Assembly (NCBI GenBank): GCA_002292025.1
Contig: DBBC01000131.1
Location: 1 to 18,667, forward strand
DNA: 18,667 nucleotides
Source of the DNA: Firmicutes bacterium UBA994
GTDB taxonomy: Bacteria > Bacillota > UBA994
Reading direction: 5' to 3'
Part shown: positions 7,679-14,770 of the stretch, piece after piece
How positions within the stretch are numbered: the stretch's first letter is position 1
Layout: every line of letters starts with the position of its first letter
Program-made: the position numbers and the translations under genes
Notes under the pieces: generated by a model
Told to the model about the DNA's origin: nothing
Seen by the model: the letters and a program-made list of their open reading frames with translations, nothing else
Database searches by the model: none

Positions 7679-8710
7679 CTATTTTCGCAGGGTACCGCGC
7701 AATTGACCACAGGCACCCTGCACCTTTCCACCTAGCCCACGACGGATAGTTGCGCCGATACCCTCGCCGGAAAGCACTTCGAGAAACATCCGCACTGCAG
7801 CGGGTAAAGGCGGCTCGAAGCCTGAATTGACCACGGCGTTAAAGGGGATGAGGTTTACATGAAAATTACTGCCTTTGATCTTCTGCGCCAACTCTTGGGC
7901 GTGTTTGGCGCGATCGTTAACCCCCTTGATAAGGACATACTCGATCGTTACACGACGCTTAGTCTTCTCGGCATACTTATGCATTGCCGCCAGCACCACA
8001 TTGACGGGGTAGACTTGGGCTACAGGCATTAATGACCGGCGAAGTTCATCATCAGCGGCGTTAAGGCTTACGGTAAGCGTCACCGGCAACCCCTCGTTGG
8101 CCAAGCGTTCGATTCCCGGCACTAATCCGCACGTAGACACAGCAATGCGACGAGCACTGATCGAACACAGGGGCCCCACTGCCATGCGGATAAATGCTAG
8201 GCTCTCTTCGTAATTGTCCAAAGGCTCTCCCATCCCCATCAGGACAATGTGAGTAACGCGCTCTCCCTTGGCGCGCAGATGGGAATTAGCCAACAGCAAC
8301 TGTGACAGCATCTCTTGCCGCGTCAGGTTCCTGACAAAGCCACTTTTCGCCGTCGCACAAAACACGCATCCCATTTTACATCCTGCCTGCGTGGAGACAC
8401 AGAGCGTCAGCCCATGACGATAGCGCATCAAGACCACCTCGACTACCTGTGTGTCAATGAGCTCTACAGCCAGCTTGGTCGTCCCGCCATCAGTGCTTTC
8501 CGCCACAATTTTGGCGGAGAGTACGGGGATATTAGACTGTGCCAGTTTATCACGCAATGACTGTGGGAGATTAGCCATTTGCATGTAGTCTAATACCCCG
8601 TGTCCAAAAACCCACTCCTCTATCTGCTGCAACCGGTACTTTTGTTGGCCCAAAGACAGAATCCATGCGGATCTTTCTTCAGGCGTCAGTGAAATAAAGT
8701 CCACCGCCAA
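7679..8710 (-). CDS. rlmN: Dual-specificity 23S rRNA / tRNA adenine C2-methyltransferase (radical SAM)
   Basis: RlmN adds a methyl group to C2 of A2503 in 23S rRNA and, in studied bacteria, A37 of some tRNAs. Numbered from the TTG, the radical SAM cluster motif CKMGCVFC has C111, C115 and C118. The second methyl-carrier pair is C334 in the terminal ACGQLRG and C104 in LCVSTQ. GMGEPLDNYE is the family's GGEP-like SAM-binding loop. I chose TTG at 8708-8710, since AGGAGG lies nine bases upstream, just after the rsmB stop. The resulting N-terminus, MAVDFISLTPEERSAWI, fits the family. A GTG at 8740 in the same frame would overlap rsmB by 14 bases and has a poorer site. The order rsmB-rlmN-stp-prkC-rsgA-rpe matches B. 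subtilis. Confidence 0.94.
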   Translation of the reverse strand: MAVDFISLTPEERSAWILSLGQQKYRLQQIEEWVFGHGVLDYMQMANLPQSLRDKLAQSNIPVLSAKIVAESTDGGTTKLAVELIDTQVVEVVLMRYRHGLTLCVSTQAGCKMGCVFCATAKSGFVRNLTRQEMLSQLLLANSHLRAKGERVTHIVLMGMGEPLDNYEESLAFIRMAVGPLCSISARRIAVSTCGLVPGIERLANEGLPVTLTVSLNAADDELRRSLMPVAQVYPVNVVLAAMHKYAEKTKRRVTIEYVLIKGVNDRAKHAQELAQKIKGSNFHVNLIPFNAVVNSGFEPPLPAAVRMFLEVLSGEGIGATIRRGLGGKVQGACGQLRGTLRK

Positions 8711-8719
8711 ATTTCTACG

Positions 8720-8725
8720 CCTCCT
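8720..8725 (-). promoter_or_regulatory. Ribosome-binding site that decides the rlmN start
   Basis: AGGAGG on the minus strand lies nine bases before TTG 8708-8710 and overlaps the end of rsmB. It is the strongest site near the rlmN 5' end and argues for the TTG over the upstream GTG at 8740. Confidence 0.7.
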
Positions 8726-8726
8726 G

Positions 8727-10076
8727 TCAAATTCCTGCACGCCGCAGTGTCGCTATAAAGAATCCGTCCAGTTGATCCCGATGCGGCCAGACGTAATAGC
8801 CAAGGCCGTCGCCTGCTGATGGCGCCCTCCTGAGAGTCAAGGGTCTCGTTTTTACCGCTGTAAAGTCCGTGCGCAGAGCTAAGAGATGTGCAACAACATC
8901 CGTCGTCTCCTCCGGCTCTGTGGTACAGACGCTATAGACCAGAGTCCCGCCTGGTGCCACAAGCTCCGCGGCAGATACGATCATTTGGCGTTGATTCACA
9001 GCCAAGTCTCGCACAGAATCCTCGTTGTGTCGCCAGCGCAAATCCGGCTTGTGCCGCAATACGCCGAAACCTGAACAGGGGGCGTCTAGAAGCACTTTCT
9101 CCACCGCACCGGTAACGCCAAACGCCTCCTCTGCTGCCTTGTGTATCGGTCGGACTGACTTAAGCCCGAGCCGCAGAGCGTTTTCTGCCACAAGCTTGAG
9201 ACGTCTAGCATTCCTGTCAAACGCAACCACTTCGCCTTGATCGCCCATCAGTTCGGCTAGATGCGTTGCCTTGCCTCCCGGTGCGGCGCATAAGTCCACA
9301 ACGCGCTCACGCGGTTTGGGCGAGAGAAAATGCGCACACATGGCTGAGGCTTCGCCTTGAACGGAGTAGAGCCCGGTCGTAAACAGCTCGTCCGTAAAAA
9401 GGGGGGTAGGCATGGGATAGAGGATTTCCGGCACGTATTTACCTGCATCTGCCACAATCCCTCGCTCTAGAAAACGAGCTGCCAGCTGTGGAGGGTCAGC
9501 GCGGGTTGCGTTAACGCGGATACTAAAACGCGGTGGTAAATTGTTGACGCGCAACAGCTCTTCTGTCTCGGTCAATCCCAGACGCCGCACATATCTGGCA
9601 ACGAGAAAGTGCGGATGGGAATAGCGCACGGCTAGGTAATGCACCGTGTCCAGAGCCTCATCCGGCCACGCAAGCAGATCTGCCGGCGCCAAACGGCGCA
9701 GCACAGCGTTCACCAGCCCTGCTGTGCCGACGTGCCCGAAGCGATGGGCTAAGTTTACAGCTTCGTTGACGGCTGCGTGTGGCGGGACCTTAGCTAGATA
9801 CATAATCTGATACGCGCCTAGCCTGAGGACGTTTCGAATCGCTGTAGGAAGGGTCTCCAGCGGTTTACGCAGCCTAGCGTTAAGCTGGAAGTCTATGGCT
9901 AATCTCATACTTATCGTACCATAGACAAGCTGAACGAGCAGTGCCTGATCGGCACTGCTCAGAGAAGCGGCGGGAGCGCGTGCTATGCTGAGGTTGGCAA
10001 ATGCTCCGCTCTCGTCAACAGCAAGCAGTGCTTGCAGCGCCAAGAGCCTTGGAGAAACATTATCCCCTGCGGTCAC
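8727..10076 (-). CDS. rsmB: 16S rRNA (cytosine(967)-C(5))-methyltransferase
   Basis: RsmB methylates C967 of 16S rRNA. The 449-residue product has the full family layout: an N-terminal NusB-like helical RNA-binding domain (about 8-135, SPRLLALQALLAVDESGAFAN onward) followed by a Rossmann methyltransferase domain. CAAPGGK at 263-269 binds SAM, DAPCSG at 331-336 holds C334, and YSVCT near 381-385 holds C384. These are the two cysteines used by m5C enzymes. The start is GTG at 10074-10076 inside the end of the YugP-type gene, a 17-base overlap. No good ribosome-binding site is visible, so translation may depend on coupling to the upstream gene. Identity over other m5C methyltransferases rests on the NusB-like domain and the gene context. 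Confidence 0.94.
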   Translation of the reverse strand: MTAGDNVSPRLLALQALLAVDESGAFANLSIARAPAASLSSADQALLVQLVYGTISMRLAIDFQLNARLRKPLETLPTAIRNVLRLGAYQIMYLAKVPPHAAVNEAVNLAHRFGHVGTAGLVNAVLRRLAPADLLAWPDEALDTVHYLAVRYSHPHFLVARYVRRLGLTETEELLRVNNLPPRFSIRVNATRADPPQLAARFLERGIVADAGKYVPEILYPMPTPLFTDELFTTGLYSVQGEASAMCAHFLSPKPRERVVDLCAAPGGKATHLAELMGDQGEVVAFDRNARRLKLVAENALRLGLKSVRPIHKAAEEAFGVTGAVEKVLLDAPCSGFGVLRHKPDLRWRHNEDSVRDLAVNQRQMIVSAAELVAPGGTLVYSVCTTEPEETTDVVAHLLALRTDFTAVKTRPLTLRRAPSAGDGLGYYVWPHRDQLDGFFIATLRRAGI

Positions 10077-10740
10077 GGAGCAGCATCAAACGCAGCAAAT
10101 GCGCCAAAGCAACAGCGGTGGCGGCCAGATAAGTGTACCCTGCGGCCCGCAGCATGTCGCGCACAGGGGCCTCTTCCTCCCGCGCCACATACCCGCCTGC
10201 CGCTAACAATTCTACCGCCCTGCTACTGGCATTAAACTCCACCGGCAGCGTGATGAATTGAAAAAGCACAGCAGCCGAGAAGAACAGTATCCCAACATCC
10301 ATCAGCATGGGTGCATTAAAAAAGAACCCGGCAAAAAACAGCGGAAAGGCCAGATTAGAGCCAAATCCGGCAACGGGCAACAGCGCGGTGCGCAGAACTA
10401 ACGGCGCGTAGCCTTCTGCGTGTTGCGCCGCGTGGCTGGCCTCATGCGCAGCCACCCCTAACGCCGCTATCGAAGTTCCGTTGTATACCTGCTCCGAAAG
10501 GCGAACGCGGCGTGCGCGCGGGTCGTAGTGGTCGGATAACTTCCCTCCCACGGCCTCAACAGCCACATCATGCAATCCGGCCTGACTAAGCAGCTCACGT
10601 GCTACCTGCGCCCCGGTCCGGCCTGAACGCGCGCGCATAGCACTATACTTGTGGTAAGCGCTTTGAATTTTCAGTTGCGCTAGCATTGCCAGCGCCATAG
10701 CCACAAGAATCAAAGCAAATCCAGGTCCGCCAAAAAACAT
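10060..10740 (-). CDS. Membrane zinc metallopeptidase, YugP family
   Basis: This is a membrane-bound protease of the YugP/Zn_peptidase_2 family, whose physiological substrate is unknown. The 226-residue product has a hydrophobic N-terminal helix (about 8-24) and then a soluble stretch ending in GVAAHEASHAAQH. H99 and H103 are the expected zinc ligands and E100 the catalytic base. E168 in LPVEFNASSRA is the likely third ligand. Further membrane helices lie at about 118-140, 145-166 and 198-221. The ATG at 10738-10740 has GGGGGG seven bases upstream. It lies between fmt and rsmB, its usual place in many Clostridia, which suggests only co-expression with translation genes. Confidence 0.92.
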   Translation of the reverse strand: MFFGGPGFALILVAMALAMLAQLKIQSAYHKYSAMRARSGRTGAQVARELLSQAGLHDVAVEAVGGKLSDHYDPRARRVRLSEQVYNGTSIAALGVAAHEASHAAQHAEGYAPLVLRTALLPVAGFGSNLAFPLFFAGFFFNAPMLMDVGILFFSAAVLFQFITLPVEFNASSRAVELLAAGGYVAREEEAPVRDMLRAAGYTYLAATAVALAHLLRLMLLRDRRG

Positions 10741-10751
10741 TTTTAACCCCC

Positions 10752-11699
10752 CTAATAAAATATAGCGTCTGCGCAGCGGCTGAGGTAGCCGCGATAAAAG
10801 TCTAAGGCCGACATGGGACGTTTCCCCGCGGGTAATACTTTCAGCAGCTCGACACTATTATCTCGACAACCCACCCAAAGCCGACCCTCTCGGTACAATA
10901 TCGCCCCGGGTGGAAGAGCTGGCCCGCCTGCGGTAAGGCGAGTAGCCAATATCCCTAGGGTTTCCCCTCGCCAACGCGTAAATGCGCCGGGCCATGGGTG
11001 CATGCCGCGCACCAGAGCATTGATCTCCTTGGCGGTCACAGACCAGTTGATCAGCCCATCCGACTTACGCACGGTACGCGCCATGGACATTAACTCATGC
11101 GCTTGCGTGACGCGCTTGGCTTCACCCGCATCAGGCAACGCCAGCACCCGTAAAATTAGCTCTGCTCCTAGGAGTGAAAGCTTTACCGTTAGGGTGCCGC
11201 ACGTATCCTCTGGGGTAATGGGGATGGCGCGCTGTTCGATAATGTCCCCGGTGTCCAGTCCCGCTGCCATCTGCATAATGGTAACGCCTGTACTGTCCTC
11301 GCCGTTGACAATAGCCCAGTGCACCGGTGCACCGCCACGGTATTTTGGCAACAGCGAAGCATGGATGTTTTTGCACCCGAAACGAGGCGCCGCCAAAATT
11401 GCCGGTGGTAAGAGGTGTGCGTACGCCGCTACCACAACTGCATCGAGCTTCTCCCCACGCAGAAAATCCAGCACTTCTAAGCTGCGTAGCGAGTTCGGCT
11501 GCCATATGGGCAGACCCAGTTCAAGTGCCGCTATCTTGACCGGGGGAGGTGTCAACCTTCTGCCTCTGCCCGCAGGGCGGTCTGGTTGCGTAAACACGGC
11601 CACCACCGTGTGCCCCTCCCCGTGCAAGGCACGCAGCGCGGGGACGGCAAATTCGGGTGTGCCCATAAAGACAATGCGCCTAAGCACCGTCTGCTTCAC
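10752..11699 (-). CDS. fmt: Methionyl-tRNA formyltransferase
   Basis: Fmt formylates methionyl-initiator tRNA using 10-formyltetrahydrofolate. The 315-residue product has an N-terminal formyltransferase Rossmann domain starting RRIVFMGTPEFAVPAL. The active-site segment NIHASLLPKYRGGAPVHWAI begins at N111, with H113, and D149 lies in GLDTGDII; together these are the expected N-H-D triad. The smaller C-terminal domain contains ALVRGMHPWPGAFT and binds the tRNA. The start is GTG at 11697-11699, overlapping def by 20 bases. A second GTG at 11685-11687 is possible, and neither has a strong ribosome-binding site. Pairing with def, whose product removes the formyl group, is a classic conserved arrangement. 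Confidence 0.95.
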   Translation of the reverse strand: MKQTVLRRIVFMGTPEFAVPALRALHGEGHTVVAVFTQPDRPAGRGRRLTPPPVKIAALELGLPIWQPNSLRSLEVLDFLRGEKLDAVVVAAYAHLLPPAILAAPRFGCKNIHASLLPKYRGGAPVHWAIVNGEDSTGVTIMQMAAGLDTGDIIEQRAIPITPEDTCGTLTVKLSLLGAELILRVLALPDAGEAKRVTQAHELMSMARTVRKSDGLINWSVTAKEINALVRGMHPWPGAFTRWRGETLGILATRLTAGGPALPPGAILYREGRLWVGCRDNSVELLKVLPAGKRPMSALDFYRGYLSRCADAIFY

Positions 11700-12156
11700 T
11701 CGCGGTCACAGACTCGAGCTGTGTAGCTTTGTCCATGAATAAAATGCCGTCGAGATGGTCTATTTCATGCTGTAAACAACGGGCCAGCAGAGCCGTAGCC
11801 TGGATCTCCGTTGCTGTACCGTCCGGGTTGTGACCACGCACTACTATTGATGCGTTGCGCTTCACCTCGCCGTACACACCCGGCACACTCAGGCACCCCT
11901 CTGTACTGCTTTCTTCTCCCTCACTCCCCAGTATCTCCGGATTGATAAGCGCAAGCTTGACTCCGTCCACATCCAGCACAATAGCTCGTTTCGGCACCCC
12001 CACCTGCGGCGCGGCCAAACCTATCCCATGGCTGTAATACATGGTTTCAAACATGTCGTCTATTAGGCGCTGCAATGCTTGATCAAAACGTTTTATCGGG
12101 CGCGCCTGTTTGCGCAGAATCTCATCTCCATGTTCGCGCACTGTCCTCAGAGCCAC
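11680..12156 (-). CDS. def: Peptide deformylase
   Basis: Def removes the formyl group from the first methionine of nascent proteins. From the chosen start the product has 158 residues and all three family motifs: GIGLAAPQ at 44-51, EGCLS at 86-90 with C88 as metal ligand, and HEIDH at 130-134, where H130 and H134 bind metal and E131 is catalytic. The start is GTG at 12154-12156, with AGGAGGT six bases upstream and an N-terminus (ALRTVREHGDEILRK) that fits the family. The frame runs on to 12219 inside priA, but those codons look unrelated. It starts 13 bases after the priA stop and overlaps fmt by 20 bases. Confidence 0.95.
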   Translation of the reverse strand: MALRTVREHGDEILRKQARPIKRFDQALQRLIDDMFETMYYSHGIGLAAPQVGVPKRAIVLDVDGVKLALINPEILGSEGEESSTEGCLSVPGVYGEVKRNASIVVRGHNPDGTATEIQATALLARCLQHEIDHLDGILFMDKATQLESVTASEADGA

Positions 12157-12162
12157 AAAATT

Positions 12163-12169
12163 ACCTCCT
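12163..12169 (-). promoter_or_regulatory. Ribosome-binding site that decides the def start
   Basis: AGGAGGT on the minus strand lies six bases before GTG 12154-12156, in the gap between priA and def. It is strong and well spaced, and fixes the GTG as the start over the longer open frame. Confidence 0.75.
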
Positions 12170-14149
12170 CTACTCCAATATGATATACCAACGTGCCGCA
12201 GATGAACAGAGGGCAGCAATTCTTGCTCGCAACTCTGCCAGCACTTCTTGCAGAGTCTTTCTGTCTTTTGCTTTTAAGGTCAGTTGATAGCAGTAAATGT
12301 TGTTGACGCGTGCGGGAACATCAGCCACCGGCCCGAGTGCCACCACAGATCTGCTCTCCGCACAAAGCTCCCCGACGGCTTGCGCAGCTTCGAGGACTTT
12401 CTGCTGATCTTTGCCCCTAAAACGCAGTGTAGCCAACCCCCCAAACGGCGGATAGGACAGTTTGCGTCGGAGCTTGCTTTCAACGTTCATGAAGCCACGG
12501 TAATCGTGCTGCCGAAGTAAGCGCAAGCAATAGTGTTCCGGGTTAAAGGTCTGTACAAACACGCGTCCGCGTGCGGCGCCCCTCCCGGAGCGCCCGGCCA
12601 CCTGCATCAGTAAAGCAAAACTCTCCTCCACCGCACGAAAGTGCGGATAATACAGCCCACTGTCAGCATCCACAACGCCGGCGACAGTAACGCTGGGGAA
12701 ATCCAGTCCTTTGGCAATCATTTTTGTGCCCAATAAAATATGCGAATCCTGCCTGCCAAACTCGGTCAAGAGTCGCTGATGTGCTCCTTTGGCGGCGGCG
12801 GTGTCTGCGTCCAAGCGGGTGAAAGCGGTGTCCGGGAACAAGGTGCTCAGTTCTTCCGCCAGTTTTTCCGTCCCGGCACCGCGGTTATGCACTTGCTGAC
12901 CGCCACACCGCAGGCATTTTCCTGACGCCCGTATGGAATAACCGCAATAGTGGCACTTAAGCAATCCTACGCCTGCATGGAGGCGCAGGCTCACATCACA
13001 ATGTGGACAGGTGGGGATGTGCCCACAATCTCGACAAAGCGACATCTGCGCATAGCCACGGCGATTAAACAGCAGAAGAGCCTGCTCATGCGCTTCAAGG
13101 CTCTGAGCCAATGCTTGCCGTAAAGGACTCGACAAGAGACCTGAGAGACCCTGCCTAAACTCCTCGCGCATATCTACAATCACAACTTCAGGCAGGTTTA
13201 TCCCTTGCGGACGCGTGGTCAACTGCAACAGCTTTGTCCGTCCACGCTCGGCGGAAGAGTACACCTCCAGTGAAGGTGTGGCACTGCCCATGAGCAGTAC
13301 CGCGCCTTGCTGTCGCACCCGCAACTGTGCTACAACCCGCGCATGATAGTTGACGCCGCCCTCATGCCGGTAACTCTGCTCATGCTCTTCATCCATGACG
13401 ATTAGCCCCAAACGCGTTGCCGGAGCAAAAACAGCCGAACGAGCCCCCACCACGACCTGTGTCTCGCCTCGTAATACTTTCTGCCACGCCCTAGCGCGCT
13501 CGCCGGGGGAAAGCCCACTGTGCAGCACACCCACTTGATCGCCAAAGCGGTGCACCACACTGGCAATAATTTGCGGCGTTAGCGCGATTTCGGGTACCAG
13601 ATAAATGGCCTGCTTCCCTTGACTTAGAACGATGGAAATGGCGTTAAGGTAAACCTCTGTCTTGCCACTACCAGTCACGCCATAAAGCAGGTGAGGTTTG
13701 GTCAGGCCGTTTGTTAAGGCGTGTTTGATGTGTTCTATTGCCTGTAGTTGCTCAAGCGTCAGCTGTGTGGGCGCACGGCGCACGAGAGTCTCATTTAGGC
13801 TCACTCGTTCTCGCTTGACCCGCTTGAGCCCACTAACCTCTTTGGCGGCAAAAGGCACCGGGAGCATCAGGTTTAATATAGCTCCGCGTGAACACAAGTA
13901 AAAGTCTGCGAGTTCCTGCGACAAGTCCAAAAGCTCGCTGCTTAGCCACATTGTGCCAGCGTACAACGCCTTGCCCAAGCCCTTTATCTCCTCGGCGCAA
14001 TCCCGTTCAAGGCTATGTCCTACCGCTACGGCAACTCTAGTGCTCTTCCCAAAGGGAACTTGCACAAGGCTGCCCAAGGGGGCCTGACCTTGGTAGGTGA
14101 AGACTCGATCGAAGAGCGCGGGGACATTAACCACAACTTGCGTGTACAT
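12170..14149 (-). CDS. priA: Primosomal replication restart helicase PriA (short form)
   Basis: PriA recognises collapsed replication forks and reloads the replisome. The 659-residue protein begins with a 3'-DNA-end binding domain (about 1-100, with VPALFDRVFTYQG and VQVPFGKSTRVAV). The helicase core has Walker A GVTGSGKT at 157-164 and DEEH at 253-256. The inserted zinc domain has eight cysteines at 372, 375, 381, 384, 399, 402, 412 and 415, followed by helicase motifs such as GTKMIAKGLDFP and QVAGRSGRG. It is shorter than E. coli (732) and B. subtilis (about 805) PriA. The segment between the DNA-end domain and the helicase is only about 30 residues, so the winged-helix domain normally found there looks absent or much reduced. 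The ATG has only a weak AAGA-type site. It lies 31 bases after rpoZ. Confidence 0.94.
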   Translation of the reverse strand: MYTQVVVNVPALFDRVFTYQGQAPLGSLVQVPFGKSTRVAVAVGHSLERDCAEEIKGLGKALYAGTMWLSSELLDLSQELADFYLCSRGAILNLMLPVPFAAKEVSGLKRVKRERVSLNETLVRRAPTQLTLEQLQAIEHIKHALTNGLTKPHLLYGVTGSGKTEVYLNAISIVLSQGKQAIYLVPEIALTPQIIASVVHRFGDQVGVLHSGLSPGERARAWQKVLRGETQVVVGARSAVFAPATRLGLIVMDEEHEQSYRHEGGVNYHARVVAQLRVRQQGAVLLMGSATPSLEVYSSAERGRTKLLQLTTRPQGINLPEVVIVDMREEFRQGLSGLLSSPLRQALAQSLEAHEQALLLFNRRGYAQMSLCRDCGHIPTCPHCDVSLRLHAGVGLLKCHYCGYSIRASGKCLRCGGQQVHNRGAGTEKLAEELSTLFPDTAFTRLDADTAAAKGAHQRLLTEFGRQDSHILLGTKMIAKGLDFPSVTVAGVVDADSGLYYPHFRAVEESFALLMQVAGRSGRGAARGRVFVQTFNPEHYCLRLLRQHDYRGFMNVESKLRRKLSYPPFGGLATLRFRGKDQQKVLEAAQAVGELCAESRSVVALGPVADVPARVNNIYCYQLTLKAKDRKTLQEVLAELRARIAALCSSAARWYIILE

Positions 14150-14155
14150 CGTCTT

Positions 14156-14184
14156 AAAAAGAGCGTAGCGACGCCTTGCGCTAC
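14156..14184 (-). terminator. Terminator-like hairpin after rpoZ
   Basis: On the minus strand GTAGCG (14184-14179) pairs perfectly with CGCTAC (14170-14165), with an 8-base loop, and GCTC then leads into five Ts at 14160-14156. The rpoZ stop codon TAG lies inside the left arm. The hairpin ends only seven bases before the priA ATG, so it could lower priA expression relative to yicC-remA-rpoZ or cover the priA ribosome-binding region. The stem is short, so complete termination is unlikely. Confidence 0.5.
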
Positions 14185-14378
14185 TTTATACCTTCCCGCA
14201 AGCGCTGATACGTGGTGATGCCCCTGTCAATTTCTTCTAAGGCCACAGTCACCGGTTTGTCGACAACTGGTTTCTTCTGCAGCATCAGCTCACGTGCCCG
14301 CTTGGCCGAAGCGATGACCAGCGTGTACTTGCTGTCAACTCGCTGCAGGAGCTTATCTACGGAGGGATGGATCATCAT
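14181..14378 (-). CDS. rpoZ: RNA polymerase omega subunit
   Basis: Omega stabilises assembly of the beta' subunit of RNA polymerase. The 65-residue product has the family pattern: MMIHPSVDKLLQRVDSKYTLV, then ASAKRARELM, then DKPVTVALEEIDRGI. A GTAGGGA site lies about six bases before the ATG at 14376-14378. The gene begins eight bases after the remA stop codon. In Bacillota gmk normally lies between remA and rpoZ, and coaBC between rpoZ and priA. Both are missing here and leave no remnant. Confidence 0.95.
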   Translation of the reverse strand: MMIHPSVDKLLQRVDSKYTLVIASAKRARELMLQKKPVVDKPVTVALEEIDRGITTYQRLREGIK

Positions 14379-14386
14379 ATTTTTCC

Positions 14387-14683
14387 CTACCCTTCTACGG
14401 TGGCGTTCTTGATGTCTTTGTCCGGTGCCTCATCCTTGCCTTCCTTCGCATACAGGCGGTGCGCTACCGTCTCAGGCTGAACCGCGGAAAGCACTATGTG
14501 GTCGCTGTCCGTAATAATGACCGCACGCGTACGACGGCCGTAAGTCGCGTCAATCAACATACCACGGTCGCGTGCCTCCTGTATGATGCGCTTAATTGGA
14601 GCCGACTCCGGACTCACGATGGCCACCATTTTATTGGCGGATACAATGTTGCCAAAGCCAATGTTAATAAGCTTGATTTCCAT
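14387..14683 (-). CDS. remA: Extracellular matrix regulator RemA (DUF370)
   Basis: RemA is a small DNA-binding protein; in B. subtilis it activates biofilm-matrix and osmoprotection genes. The 98-residue product reads MEIKLINIGFGNIVSANKMV, with SPESAPIKRIIQEARDRGML, IDATYGRRTRAVII and DSDHIVLSAVQPETVA following. These are close to B. subtilis RemA as I remember it. The acidic C-terminal tail after residue 80 is not conserved. The start is ATG at 14681-14683, with GAGGAG seven bases upstream. An ATG two codons earlier is too close to that site, and the longer open frame to 14761 is not supported. In Clostridia RemA also occurs outside biofilm regulation, so the target genes here are unknown. 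Confidence 0.94.
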   Translation of the reverse strand: MEIKLINIGFGNIVSANKMVAIVSPESAPIKRIIQEARDRGMLIDATYGRRTRAVIITDSDHIVLSAVQPETVAHRLYAKEGKDEAPDKDIKNATVEG

Positions 14684-14690
14684 ACCCATT

Positions 14691-14696
14691 CTCCTC
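14691..14696 (-). promoter_or_regulatory. Ribosome-binding site that decides the remA start
   Basis: GAGGAG on the minus strand lies seven bases before ATG 14681-14683. The spacing excludes the ATG at 14687-14689, which is one base away from the site, and the upstream in-frame codons. Confidence 0.7.
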
Positions 14697-14712
14697 TTCA
14701 GCCAAAAACTAT

Positions 14713-14770
14713 TCGTAACTACCCTGAAAGTAGACCATTCCTCGCTCTGAACATGGCTCAATAGTTACGA
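14713..14770. repeat. 9-bp perfect inverted repeat between yicC and remA
   Basis: TCGTAACTA (14713-14721) and TAGTTACGA (14762-14770) are exact inverted copies separated by 40 bases. The right copy directly abuts the yicC stop codon and the left copy lies 17 bases upstream of the remA ribosome-binding site. The pair fills most of the only sizeable gap in the yicC-remA-rpoZ stretch. It could be paired arms in the mRNA or two half-sites for a regulator; the sequence alone does not decide. Confidence 0.45.

Noticed and set aside
10813..11742. 309-codon plus-strand open frame opposite fmt
   Set aside because: It mirrors fmt, is rich in Ser, Arg and Pro in the pattern of an antisense frame, and shows no domain.
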